This document shows positions 46,001-54,750 of a stretch of 64,000 nucleotides of DNA, one piece after another (position 1 is the stretch's first letter; the number at the start of each line of letters is the position of its first letter). A program made the position numbers and the translations under genes. Where the stretch lies: the NCBI RefSeq assembly GCF_017921815.1, contig NZ_JAGEMM010000007.1:1-64000 (forward strand). Reading direction: 5' to 3'. Source of the DNA: Microvirga antarctica. GTDB taxonomy: Bacteria > Pseudomonadota > Alphaproteobacteria > Rhizobiales > Beijerinckiaceae. The notes under the pieces were generated by a model. That model did no database searches, was not told the origin of the DNA, and saw only the letters and a list, made by a program, of their open reading frames with translations.

Positions 46001-48730
46001 TCAGCTTTCGTCGACGAAGAGATCCTCGGGCTTCTCAATTGTGGCCACCGGCAGGGTGACGATGAGAAGGTCCACATCTCCCGGATCGTTGCGGATCGAG
46101 AATCCCAGCCGTCGGCACATGTCCAGCATGGTTGTGTTCTCCCGCAGAACTTGCCCCTCGACAATGCGCAGGCCATCCTCCTTGGCCCACTCGATCATGA
46201 ACCGCATCAGATCCCAGCCCAGCCCCATCCCCTTCAGGTCGGAGCGCAGCAGGATGCCGTATTCGCCGGTCTCATGATTGGCGTCTGCGTGGAGCCGCAC
46301 CGCCCCCAGCATGTCCCCGCTTTGCGTATCGAACGCCACGAACGCAATGGCGCGCGCATAATCGAGCTGTGTGAGGCGGGCCAGAAAGACGTGGTTGAAA
46401 TCCCGCACTGGCGCAAAGAATCGCAGCCGCAGGTCCTCATGCGTCACGCGCTTGAAGAACTCCAGGAATTTGCCCTCGTCCTCCGGTCGCACCGGCCGGA
46501 CGAAGGCCTGACGCCCATCGCGCAGCGTGATCGTGCGCTCCCACTCCTTCGGATAGGGCCTGACCGCCAGGCGCGAATGTCCCTTGCGTTCATGGGGCGA
46601 CAGGGGCGCAACGGCCACCCGCGCATCGACAGCAATCACGCCCGTCTCGTCCGCCAGCAGCGGGTTGATGTCGATCTCCCGAATTTCGGGCACGTCCGAG
46701 GCGAGTTGAGAAAGTTTCACGAGCACGAGAGCGATCGCCCGCTCGTCGGCTGCCGGCACGTCGCGATAGGCCTTGAGGAGGCGCGACACCCGGGTCCTCG
46801 CAATGAGGTCGGCCGCGAGGGTCAGATCCAGCGGTGGAAGCCCCAGGGCCTTGTCGTTGATGACCTCGACGGCGGTGCCGCCCCGTCCGAACAGAATGAC
46901 GGGTCCGAAGGTGGGATCGTCGGCCAATCCCACGATCAGTTCGCGCGCCTTGGGCCGGCGCACCATCGGCTGCACGATGACGCCGGTGATCACTGCATCC
47001 GGACGCAGCCGGGCCGCGCGCTCGAAAATATCCTCCACGGCCAATCGCACGGCCTCCGCGGAGGAGAGATCGAGCTTCACGCCGCCGATATCCGATTTGT
47101 GCACGATATCCGGCGACAACACCTTGATGGCCACCGTTCCGCCATCGGTCAGGAAGGAGTGGGCCGCGGACACCGCTTCGTCGGCCGAGTGGGCGAGGAC
47201 AAGGGGCGCGACCGGAATGTCGTAGGCGCGCAGCAGGGCATTGACCTCCAGCGGATCGAGCCATTGACGCTTGGCCGCGACCACGCCCGCGACGATCGCC
47301 TGGGCAGCCTCCACGTCCGGCGCGAAATCGTGCGGCAGGCTGTCCGGGGTCTCCATCAACTCCGCCTGCGCCTCGCGGTAGCGCACGAGTTGCACATAGC
47401 CACGCACCGCATCGGCCTCGGTCGTGAAATGCGGAATCCGGACCGACTCGAAGATGTGGGCGGATTCGGCGTCTTCGCCGATCCAGGCGGCAAAGACTGG
47501 CTTGTGGCGCAGGCCACTGCCGCGATCGCGCCTGACGGCGTCGGCCACGGCCGCTGCTGCGTCGGCGGCGGCCGCCACTGCCGTCGGAACGTTGAGGATC
47601 AGGATCGCGTCGTTCTCGTCGTCGGCGAGCAGGGCCTCGAGCGCGGCCGTGTAGCGCTGCGCATCCGCATCCCCGATGATGTCGATGGGATTGCCGTGCG
47701 ACCAGTTCGCCGGCAAGGCGGCGTCAAGACGGGCGAGCGTCGCGTCCGAGATGCCAGACAGTTTTCCACCCAGATCAATCAACCGATCGACCGCCAGCAC
47801 GCCCACCCCGCCGCCATTGGTCAGGATCGCCAGCCTGTTTCCCGGAAACGGCTTCTGCCGGCCCAGCGTTTCGGCCGCTGCGAAAAGCTGATCGAGATCC
47901 AGAACGCGCAACAACCCGGCGCGGCGGAAGGCCGCCTCGAAAACCGCATCGGAGCCCGCAAGCGCTCCCGTATGGGTCGCCGCGGCCTTCGCACCCTGGG
48001 CGTGCCGGCCCGCCTTGATGACCACCACGGGCTTGGTGCGGGCGGCCGCACGGGCGGCGGACATGAACTTGCGGGCGTTGTCGAGGGACTCGATGTAGAG
48101 AAGGATCGCGCGGGTGCCGGGGTCGGCTGAGAAGAAATCCAGGCAGTCGCTGAAATCCACGTCGATCTTGTCGCCGAGCGACACGATGGCCGAAAACCCG
48201 ACCTGGCGCTGCGCCGCCCATTCCACCAGCCCGGCCGCCACCGCGCCAGATTGCGACACCAATGCCAGATCGCCGACCTTGGCGCTGCGCGCGGCGAAAC
48301 TCGCATTGAGGTTGGCGCGCGGCGCAATGACGCCGATGCAATTGGGCCCGACAATCCGCAAGCCACGCTGACGCGCCGCCTGTCGGACGGCCTCCGACAT
48401 GGACCCAGGCCCGTATCCGAGCCCAGCGGTCGCGATGATGGCGGCCGCCACCCCGCGCCGGGCCGCCGCCTCGACGACGGACAGGACGCGCTCGGGCGGG
48501 ACCGCAATCACCACAAGGTCGGGGGTCGCCGGCAGGGCATCGATTGACGCGAAGCAAGGGAGCGACTCGATCTCGCTGTGATGCGGGTTGACCGGGTAGA
48601 TCGTCCCCGCAAAGCCCCCAGCGACAAGGTTTCGAACGAACGTTAGGCCAAGGGAACCCGGGTGGTTGCTGGCGCCCACGACGGCGACGGCATTCGGCGC
48701 AAACAGTTTGTCGAGGCGATAGGTGGACAT
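46001..48730 (-). CDS. Bifunctional acyl-CoA synthetase (NDP-forming)-like / GNAT acetyltransferase (Pat type)
   Basis: The 909-residue protein has the Pat/PatZ layout: an N-terminal CoA-binding domain (VAVVGASNHPGSLGLTFVRNL), a CoA-ligase domain (PNCIGVIAPRANLNASF, LALVSQSGAVA), an ATP-grasp domain (TVAIKVLSPDIVHKSDIGGV, PVILFGRGGTAVEVINDKAL, EIDINPLL) and a C-terminal GNAT domain (YGILLRSDLKGMGLGWDLM) from about residue 720. The segment ATHTGALAGSDAVFEAAF keeps the His corresponding to the phospho-His of ADP-forming synthetases. Homologues acetylate metabolic enzymes such as acetyl-CoA synthetase; here the targets are unknown. Confidence 0.9.
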   Translation of the reverse strand: MSTYRLDKLFAPNAVAVVGASNHPGSLGLTFVRNLVAGGFAGTIYPVNPHHSEIESLPCFASIDALPATPDLVVIAVPPERVLSVVEAAARRGVAAAIIATAGLGYGPGSMSEAVRQAARQRGLRIVGPNCIGVIAPRANLNASFAARSAKVGDLALVSQSGAVAAGLVEWAAQRQVGFSAIVSLGDKIDVDFSDCLDFFSADPGTRAILLYIESLDNARKFMSAARAAARTKPVVVIKAGRHAQGAKAAATHTGALAGSDAVFEAAFRRAGLLRVLDLDQLFAAAETLGRQKPFPGNRLAILTNGGGVGVLAVDRLIDLGGKLSGISDATLARLDAALPANWSHGNPIDIIGDADAQRYTAALEALLADDENDAILILNVPTAVAAAADAAAAVADAVRRDRGSGLRHKPVFAAWIGEDAESAHIFESVRIPHFTTEADAVRGYVQLVRYREAQAELMETPDSLPHDFAPDVEAAQAIVAGVVAAKRQWLDPLEVNALLRAYDIPVAPLVLAHSADEAVSAAHSFLTDGGTVAIKVLSPDIVHKSDIGGVKLDLSSAEAVRLAVEDIFERAARLRPDAVITGVIVQPMVRRPKARELIVGLADDPTFGPVILFGRGGTAVEVINDKALGLPPLDLTLAADLIARTRVSRLLKAYRDVPAADERAIALVLVKLSQLASDVPEIREIDINPLLADETGVIAVDARVAVAPLSPHERKGHSRLAVRPYPKEWERTITLRDGRQAFVRPVRPEDEGKFLEFFKRVTHEDLRLRFFAPVRDFNHVFLARLTQLDYARAIAFVAFDTQSGDMLGAVRLHADANHETGEYGILLRSDLKGMGLGWDLMRFMIEWAKEDGLRIVEGQVLRENTTMLDMCRRLGFSIRNDPGDVDLLIVTLPVATIEKPEDLFVDES

Positions 48731-48851
48731 GGCGATCCTTCGGCCCGCACCGTGCGAGACCAGCCCTGACCTCTAGCGGGTCGCGGACGGGATTGAATTG
48801 ATCGCGCTCATTGGCGCCCGGCACAAGTGCGCCGGTCCGCGGCCGGTCGCA

Positions 48852-51800
48852 TCACTCGGCAAGCACACGCGTCGGCGGAAAGATCACTTCGACCAGCGTG
48901 CCCTCATTCGGATGGCTCGAGATCTGCAGCGCACCGCGATTGGCCTCGACCAGCGCCTTGGTGAGAGGCAGGCCCAACCCGGTGCCGCCGCGCTTGCGGG
49001 CCGTCGCCAACTGACGGAACGGCTCGAGCGCGGCCTCGACCTCCTCACCGGTCATGCCGATCCCCGTATCGCGGACGCGGAACGCGACCTCGCCCCGGTC
49101 GGTGAGCGCGGTGGACACGATCACCTGGCCGCCGGCATCGGTGAACTTGATGGCGTTGGAGACGAGGTTCAGCACGATCTGGCGGACAGAGCGGTCATCC
49201 GCCACGACCGGCGGCAGCTTGGCGGCGAAACTCGTCCGCATGACGATCCGGTCGCGGGCGGCCTGGGGCTGAAGCAGGGTGAAGCAGCTCGACACCAGGT
49301 CGTTGAGGCTGACGCTGGTAAACGTCAGTTCCATCCGGCCCGCCTCGATCTTGGCAAGGTCGAGAAGGTCGTTGACGAGGCTGATGACGTGCGCCCCGGA
49401 GGCATGCACGTCCTTCAGGTATTCCTTGTATCGATCGTTGCCGATGGGGCCGAAGCGCTCTTCCAGCATCACCTCGGCAAAGCCGATGATGGCGTTCAGG
49501 GGCGTGCGGATCTCATGGCTGATCTTGGCCAGGAGATCGGACTTTTGCGCATTGGCCTGCTCGGCCGCCTTGCGCGCGCCCACAAGCTCGCCCTCGGCCT
49601 TCTTGAAGGGCGTGATATCGCGCAGCACGGCGCAGAGCTTGCGCTCCGGGCCGTCATTCACATGGCCCATGGTCATGAACAGCGGGATCGTCCCGCCCTG
49701 CCGGACGCGTCCGAGCACTTCGCGGCCGTCATTGAGCAGGCTCGCAACGCCCGGCGAGCGCAGCCCCTCGAGGTAATCGAGCGCCAGAATATGGCTCTCC
49801 GGCGACAACAGCACCGTGATGGCGTCGCCCACCACCTCGTCCTGGTTGTAGCCGAACAGGGCCTCGGCCGAGCGATTGAGAGAGAGGATGCGGCCGGTCT
49901 CATCCAGCACGATCACCCCGTCGGTGGCGGTATCGAGAACCGATTCGAGCTCCTGGATCCGGATGTCGCGCACGCGCAGATCGGCTTCCGCCTCGCGCAG
50001 GCGGTGGGCGGCGTCGCCCTCCGGCGAACGGTGGATCAACACGAGATCGGCCACAGCCCCGTTCCAGTCGATGGGGGCTCGGTCGAGCTGAACCGTGAGG
50101 CTCTCGCGCTGGCGGGTTGAGAGCGTGGCGGCCTTGACGGAGGCCTCCGGGCTCGCACCGAAGAGCCTGGGCAACCCGCCCGCTGCCGCGAGATGCTCGC
50201 GATCGTCGTAGCCTGACAGGGCGAGAACGGCCCGGTTGGCGAACAGGATGTGATCGGCCTGCAGAACCAGAGCCGGAACCGGCAGGCGCTCCAGCAGCGC
50301 CTGGCCGTCGACCGCCCCCTGCCCTGCAAGCGCCGCGGGGGAATCGCCGCCCGCACCCGATGCCGCCTCCGCCAAGGGTTGCGGCTCCACGACGTCAGGG
50401 ACGGGGATTGCGGAGATCAGATCAGCGAGGGCTGGCGCATCGAGCGACGGCACAGGGTCCGGCTGCTGCGGTCCGGCCGATGGCGTTTCCGGCGCCGGGG
50501 CATCGACGGGCGGGACTGGCGCCACGGCCCGGAACGGCGATCGTTTGTCGTGCGGGCGAGAAACCTGTGGGGCTTCGGGCTCAAGGTCGATCTGGGCCCC
50601 CAGCGCGCGTGCGATTTCGCGGAAGGCGTGGCGCTCCGTGCTCGACAGACCCGGCGCCTCCGCGAGCGGTGACGGGCGCACTGTCGCAACCGGAGGTGCT
50701 GCGGGCATCGGGGCTTCGGTTTCGGGCTCCTGGTGATAGATCGCGTCCGGCCCTTCGGGCTCTTGGTGATAGATCTCGATGGTCGGCTCGGACAGGGAGG
50801 CGGCGACGGTCTCGCGCAGTTGCTCGAAAAGCTTCTCCTCGGCCGTCAGGTCGCGGCGCGGTTCGGCCGGAACCGGTTCGGGCTCCTCCAGAACGACGGG
50901 ATCGTCCGGCTCGAATTCAATGACGATCTCTTCGGGTTCGTCGGCTGGCTCGGTCGTCATCACCGCGATGGATTCAGCCTCGGCCGCTGGTGCCTCAGCC
51001 CCCTTGAAGAGCGCAGCGTCGGCGGCATCGGTCCCCCCGACCTCCGTCGCGTGGTCGCTCTCGCGGTCAGCGTGACCCGGACTGTCCGGGCGGAGCCGAA
51101 TGATCTGTGCGGAGGCGGGAGCTTCATCCGCGCGTGCATCCGCTTCCTCTGCTGATTCCTCTGCTGATTCCTCGGCCGATTCCTCGGCGATGTCCGCATT
51201 GGCATCGAGGTTGATCATCGCCGGGAGGTCGCCGGTTGCGTCGGACGGTGACGCGATGGCCTCGGCCTCGACGTCAATGTGGCCGGCATCGTCAAAATGG
51301 GCATCGAGATCGATGACGGGGACGCTGTCGGCGGTGGGCTCTGGAAGAAGCGCGGGCAGGCCAGCTGCCGCCTCGGCCCCTGCGACGATCGCAACGGTGA
51401 CGGGGGCATCCTGCGCAGCGGTCTCGTCAGCGACGACGGGCGGTGCTTCCACCATTTCGGCAGCAGTCGGGACGGGCGCAACCGTGGCTGCCGGCGCACC
51501 GGGGAGCGAGCGCAGGGCATCGCGCTTCACGAGGCCGAATCCGCGGAAACCCACGAGTTCGCGATCCGTGCCGTAGACCGGCATCCCGGCCCAGTCGACC
51601 GGAACCCGACCCACCTTGTTGTCGACGCTCCAGCCGATCGTGCGACCGCTCCAGGTCTCCTTGCGGGCGAACAACCGGGCGATCTCGCCGCCCGGATCTT
51701 CTGCCATGGAGGAACTCACCTGCTGCCAGGTGCGGCCGAGAATATCAGCGGCCATCGGACCGACAGCGTCCGCAAGCCCCTTTGAAACCGTCATGAACTG

Positions 51801-52310
51801 CGTGTCGGGGCCCGCCTGCCAGACGAACCGGATGCTGCCGCCTGCGGCAATCTCCCGGGGTTGCGCGTCCGGCTCCGCTGCCGGCAAATCCGACACGGGA
51901 GCCGCCGCGGCTGCCTGTTTCCGGCGCCCCGTCGGGACCGGGCCGACGATCACCGTGACGAGCACCGGGGTTCCATCATCGACGGCGGACAATCGGCAGG
52001 CGCAGGTCATGGGAGGGGACAGGCGGCTGGGCTCGAGCATGAGGCGCTCGAGGCGGACGCCCTCGCGGGGAGCAACGCCGGAGGCCAGGGCCGCCAGACG
52101 TGATCTCGCACGGGAGGAGGACGCAAGCCTGCCGGCGTCGTCGACAAGCGAGGCGGCAAAACCCGACGCTGAAAGTGAAGACCAGACGAGTCTCTCGCCA
52201 GCCGCGTCCCACACCATGACGGCCGCGTGCGGCGTCAGGAGGCTGGCCAGGGCCGGCTCCTGCCGGAGACGGGCGATCACGTTTTCATATTGATCCGGAG
52301 TTTTCGTCAT
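48852..52310 (-). CDS. PAS-domain sensor histidine kinase (PdhS/PleC/DivJ-like)
   Basis: The 1152-residue cytoplasmic kinase has no membrane segment. A PAS-like region lies near residues 150-270 (RFVWQAGPDTQFMTVSKGL), then a long Ala/Pro/Glu-rich acidic linker (to ~670) with SAEE repeats, then two PAS domains (LLERLPVPALVLQADHILFANR and VLDTATDGVIVLDETGRILSLNR). The kinase core shows ISHEIRTPLNAIIGFAEVM (phospho-acceptor His932), LVSNAIKFTDAGG, DTGIGM and RGGTGLGLPLTKAL. The HisKA region with EERFGPIGNDRYKEYL resembles the PdhS/PleC/DivJ group that controls DivK and asymmetric division; the cognate regulator is not in the window. Confidence 0.9.
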   Translation of the reverse strand: MTKTPDQYENVIARLRQEPALASLLTPHAAVMVWDAAGERLVWSSLSASGFAASLVDDAGRLASSSRARSRLAALASGVAPREGVRLERLMLEPSRLSPPMTCACRLSAVDDGTPVLVTVIVGPVPTGRRKQAAAAAPVSDLPAAEPDAQPREIAAGGSIRFVWQAGPDTQFMTVSKGLADAVGPMAADILGRTWQQVSSSMAEDPGGEIARLFARKETWSGRTIGWSVDNKVGRVPVDWAGMPVYGTDRELVGFRGFGLVKRDALRSLPGAPAATVAPVPTAAEMVEAPPVVADETAAQDAPVTVAIVAGAEAAAGLPALLPEPTADSVPVIDLDAHFDDAGHIDVEAEAIASPSDATGDLPAMINLDANADIAEESAEESAEESAEEADARADEAPASAQIIRLRPDSPGHADRESDHATEVGGTDAADAALFKGAEAPAAEAESIAVMTTEPADEPEEIVIEFEPDDPVVLEEPEPVPAEPRRDLTAEEKLFEQLRETVAASLSEPTIEIYHQEPEGPDAIYHQEPETEAPMPAAPPVATVRPSPLAEAPGLSSTERHAFREIARALGAQIDLEPEAPQVSRPHDKRSPFRAVAPVPPVDAPAPETPSAGPQQPDPVPSLDAPALADLISAIPVPDVVEPQPLAEAASGAGGDSPAALAGQGAVDGQALLERLPVPALVLQADHILFANRAVLALSGYDDREHLAAAGGLPRLFGASPEASVKAATLSTRQRESLTVQLDRAPIDWNGAVADLVLIHRSPEGDAAHRLREAEADLRVRDIRIQELESVLDTATDGVIVLDETGRILSLNRSAEALFGYNQDEVVGDAITVLLSPESHILALDYLEGLRSPGVASLLNDGREVLGRVRQGGTIPLFMTMGHVNDGPERKLCAVLRDITPFKKAEGELVGARKAAEQANAQKSDLLAKISHEIRTPLNAIIGFAEVMLEERFGPIGNDRYKEYLKDVHASGAHVISLVNDLLDLAKIEAGRMELTFTSVSLNDLVSSCFTLLQPQAARDRIVMRTSFAAKLPPVVADDRSVRQIVLNLVSNAIKFTDAGGQVIVSTALTDRGEVAFRVRDTGIGMTGEEVEAALEPFRQLATARKRGGTGLGLPLTKALVEANRGALQISSHPNEGTLVEVIFPPTRVLAE
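51142..51189 (-). repeat. 12-bp tandem repeat, four units, in the kinase linker
   Basis: Four 12-base units of the pattern gattcctc(t/g)gc(t/c/g) lie in tandem; the first unit starts gctt in place of gatt. They encode a repeated Ser-Ala-Glu-Glu segment in the acidic linker. Such a repeat can change length by slippage without breaking the frame. Confidence 0.85.
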
Positions 52311-52453
52311 GAGCGGCCTCGACCCCTATCCGCTGACACTATCCACCTGTTACCAAGGTTGTAGAGCATTTCGCGGCGAGGAACCCGCCCGGCGATGCTC
52401 CTCATGCCTTTTACTTCGTGGTAACGTTAATGGGTAGGGAATGATTTGATTTC

Positions 52454-52487
52454 GCATTGCACAATGTGATATTGCACTGCACAAATG
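52454..52487 (+). promoter_or_regulatory. TGC-rich tandem boxes before the phasin gene (PhaR-like)
   Basis: CATTGCACAATG (52455-52466) is a dyad with 5-bp arms, and ATTGCACTGCACAAATG (52471-52487) repeats TTGCAC and contains TGCACTGCA. PhaR repressors bind TGC/GCA-rich sites before phasin genes in Paracoccus and relatives, so this is a candidate operator about 20-50 bases before the start codon. phaR is not in the window. Confidence 0.5.
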
Positions 52488-52508
52488 TCCCGCTAACAGG
52501 AGTGACAC

Positions 52509-52889
52509 ATGGCGACGAACCAACCCGGCTACGAGATTCCGACCGAAATGCGCGACTTCGCCGAGAAGAGCGTCGAGCAGGCGCGCAAGGCGATCGACGG
52601 TTTCATGGGCGCGGCTCAGAAGACGGTCGACACGTTCGAAGGTTCGGCGACCACCGTTCATTCGAGCGCCAAGGACGCGACCCGCAAGACCCTGACCTAT
52701 GCCGAGCAGAACATCTCCGCGGCCTTCGATCTGGCCCAGAAGATGGTGCGGGCGAAGGACATGCAGGAAGCCATGCAGATCCAGAGCGAATTCGTGAAGA
52801 CGCAGTTCGAGTCGATGCAGCGGCAGATGAAGGAATTCGGCTCCATGGCGCAATCCGCCATGAAGGCTTCGACTCCTCCCAAGAAGTAA
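52509..52889 (+). CDS. Phasin family protein
   Basis: Phasins coat polyhydroxyalkanoate granules. The ATG at 52509 has an AGGAGTG site and gives 126 residues. The core (MRDFAEKSVEQARKAIDGFMGAAQKTVDTFEGSATT, AFDLAQKMVRAKDMQEAMQIQSEFVKTQFESM) is the amphipathic helical phasin_2 pattern, and it ends in a basic PPKK. It is followed 30 bases later by a second phasin-like gene. TGC-rich boxes upstream suggest PhaR control. Confidence 0.9.
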   Translation: MATNQPGYEIPTEMRDFAEKSVEQARKAIDGFMGAAQKTVDTFEGSATTVHSSAKDATRKTLTYAEQNISAAFDLAQKMVRAKDMQEAMQIQSEFVKTQFESMQRQMKEFGSMAQSAMKASTPPKK

Positions 52890-52919
52890 ACCCAACCGAG
52901 CCTTACTGAGGATCTCTCC

Positions 52920-53540
52920 ATGGTCGTGATGAAGAAAGCGGGCCCCAAGGGCCCCGTGAAGGCGCCCGCCGCCGTCAAGGACGCGGCCGCGTTGGTGAAA
53001 CCGAAGGTCAAGGCAACAAAGCCGGTCGCGCAACGCGCGGCCGAGCAGCGTGTCCCCGAGCCCACGGTCGTGTCGACACCTTCGCCGCTCGCCGCACCGG
53101 CCAAGGTCGCTGCACCTGCGGAACTGCCGAAAGTGGTTCCGGCTCAGGTGACTGCGCCCGCCCCTGCCGTCGTGGCGGCGTCGCCATCCGTTCCCGTCGC
53201 GGCGGCGGTGGAAACCATTGCGGCAGCCGTCGCGCCAAAAGGCGCGGTGCTGCGTCAGGCCGTCAGCGAGGCGGTTTCCGCCTCGGCCCAGGGGGCTCTT
53301 GCGGTCAACGACAAGATCCTCGACGCGCTCCACAGCCAGGGCCATGCCGCCCTGGATCTCTGGCGCGATGCAATCGCGACCCCTCACCTGCCCGATGCCA
53401 TTCGCCTTCACAGCACCAGCGCGCGGCAGGCCTACGAGACGGCCTCGGCCCAGTGGCGCGACATTGCCGAGACCACGGCACACTGGTTCGGCAAAGCTGT
53501 CGAGCCGCTGAATTCGGCAATCGGCGAGCGTAAGCGTTAA
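52920..53540 (+). CDS. Phasin-like protein with basic Ala/Pro/Lys-rich N-terminus
   Basis: The ATG at 52920, six bases after GAGGAT, gives 206 residues. The first ~45 residues are Lys/Ala/Pro-rich (KKAGPKGPVKAPAAVKD, KPKVKATKPVAQRAAE), like the histone-H1-like tail of Pseudomonas PhaF but at the other end of the protein. An Ala/Pro/Val linker follows (to ~105), and the last ~95 residues have phasin-like amphipathic helices (SASAQGALAVNDKILDALHSQ, ARQAYETASAQWRDIAETTA). Granule binding is inferred from the helical half and the upstream phasin gene. A role in tethering granules to DNA is only a possibility. Confidence 0.7.
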   Translation: MVVMKKAGPKGPVKAPAAVKDAAALVKPKVKATKPVAQRAAEQRVPEPTVVSTPSPLAAPAKVAAPAELPKVVPAQVTAPAPAVVAASPSVPVAAAVETIAAAVAPKGAVLRQAVSEAVSASAQGALAVNDKILDALHSQGHAALDLWRDAIATPHLPDAIRLHSTSARQAYETASAQWRDIAETTAHWFGKAVEPLNSAIGERKR

Positions 53541-53918
53541 AGAACGCTCCTTCCCCGACGGCCCGACTTGGCTGTCGGACACCGGCGCCCTCCCCGATAC
53601 TGTACCCAGCGCGCCTGCATGCGGATGATCCGGGTGAAAGGACCCTGCCGCGCGGGCAGGGCCAAGCGGGTCTCGTCTCGCTTCGGGCCAGAGCCTGACG
53701 CTTGGCCCGATCAGCGCATTGTGGCGGCCAGAGCGTCAATCGCGCATCTCCACAAAGGTTAGCGAAGACTTAAATTCATACTCGATAAACGATACGCCGA
53801 TGTTGTTATATGATAGTATTGCATTTGCACGTGTGGGCGAGGTATTGGTGAGTTCGATAGGCGCGAAAGCCTAGAGGATCTCGCCTCGTCTAAGACCTCC
53901 ATCCACGGAAAAACTGTC
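53541..53918. other. Intergenic region between phasin-like and porin genes
   Basis: The first ~210 bases are G+C-rich and hold a CCCTGCC/GGCAGGG hairpin near 53643-53661 with no U tract. The last ~120 bases (53755-53870) are A+T-rich and probably carry the porin promoter, but I cannot fix -35/-10 boxes. A 64-codon frame at 53568-53762 has no recognisable product and is not called. Confidence 0.55.
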
Positions 53919-54626
53919 ATGCGTAACCTTCTTATCGGATTGCTCACTGGGACGGCGGCCCTTGCTCTGGCCGCCTCTGCCGGACACGCCGCGGACATGC
54001 CGTCCCGCTATGCACCGGCGCCCGTTTACGACGCGATGCCGGCCTTCACATGGACCGGCTTTTACGCGGGCGTGAATGCGGGCTATGGCTGGAGCACCGG
54101 CACAAGCCGCTATTACGACCCTGCCTTCGGCTATGTCGGCGGCAACAGCAACGGCGGCTTCGTCGGCGGCGGCCAGGCCGGCTATAACTGGCAGACCGGC
54201 ATGTTCGTGCTCGGCGCCGAAACCGACATTCAGTACGCCTCGGTGGGCAACAAGGGCTCGGCTTACGGATCGCGCTACTACGCGGGCGATTCCGACGGCT
54301 ATTACGGCACGCTGCGGGCCAGGCTCGGCTTCGCCTTCGACCGCGCTCTGATCTTCGGGACCGGTGGTTTCGCCTACGGGGATGTGGGCGGAAACAACGC
54401 CGCCGATCCGTTCCTCGGCTACCACAAGGGCAACAGCACCAATGGCGGCTGGACGCTCGGCGGCGGCGTCGAATATGCGGTCACCAACACCATCACGGCG
54501 AAGGTGGAAGGCTCGTACATCAACCTCGACACGCGCGGCAACTATGCCAGCGCGGCTTATCAGGGCGCACGGCGCGATACCGAGTTCGGTGTGGTGAAAG
54601 CAGGCCTGAACTACAAGTTCAACTGA
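53919..54626 (+). CDS. Outer membrane beta-barrel protein (Omp25/Omp31/RopB type)
   Basis: The 235-residue protein has a Sec signal peptide (MRNLLIGLLTGTAALALAASAGHA) and an 8-stranded-barrel sequence. FTWTGFYAGVNAGYGWS, GFVGGGQAGYNWQTGMFVLGAETDIQYA, TLRARLGFAFDRALIFGTGGFAYGDV, TLGGGVEYAVTNTITAKVEGSYINLD and the final LNYKFN (C-terminal Phe-Asn) are typical of the Omp25/31 family. It is an abundant surface protein in Rhizobiales, with roles in outer membrane stability. It has its own terminator. Confidence 0.93.
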   Translation: MRNLLIGLLTGTAALALAASAGHAADMPSRYAPAPVYDAMPAFTWTGFYAGVNAGYGWSTGTSRYYDPAFGYVGGNSNGGFVGGGQAGYNWQTGMFVLGAETDIQYASVGNKGSAYGSRYYAGDSDGYYGTLRARLGFAFDRALIFGTGGFAYGDVGGNNAADPFLGYHKGNSTNGGWTLGGGVEYAVTNTITAKVEGSYINLDTRGNYASAAYQGARRDTEFGVVKAGLNYKFN

Positions 54627-54649
54627 TCCACGCAGCAGCGCGACCATCA

Positions 54650-54677
54650 GGGCCCGGTGGCGACACCGGGCCCTTTT
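54650..54677 (+). terminator. Rho-independent terminator after the porin gene
   Basis: GGGCCCGGTG (54650-54659), a GCGA tetraloop and CACCGGGCCC (54664-54673) are followed by TTTT. It lies 24 bases past the stop. Confidence 0.9.
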
Positions 54678-54750
54678 CTGACGTCCGTCAGACGGTGGGA
54701 ACGGTCCTCCCCAAAGGGCGTTACAGAGCCCTGCTCTGGAGCGATCCCCC

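Noticed and set aside
53568..53762. 64-codon plus-strand frame between phasin and porin genes
   Set aside because: The product is Arg-rich without structure or ribosome site; it reads like chance coding in G+C-rich DNA.
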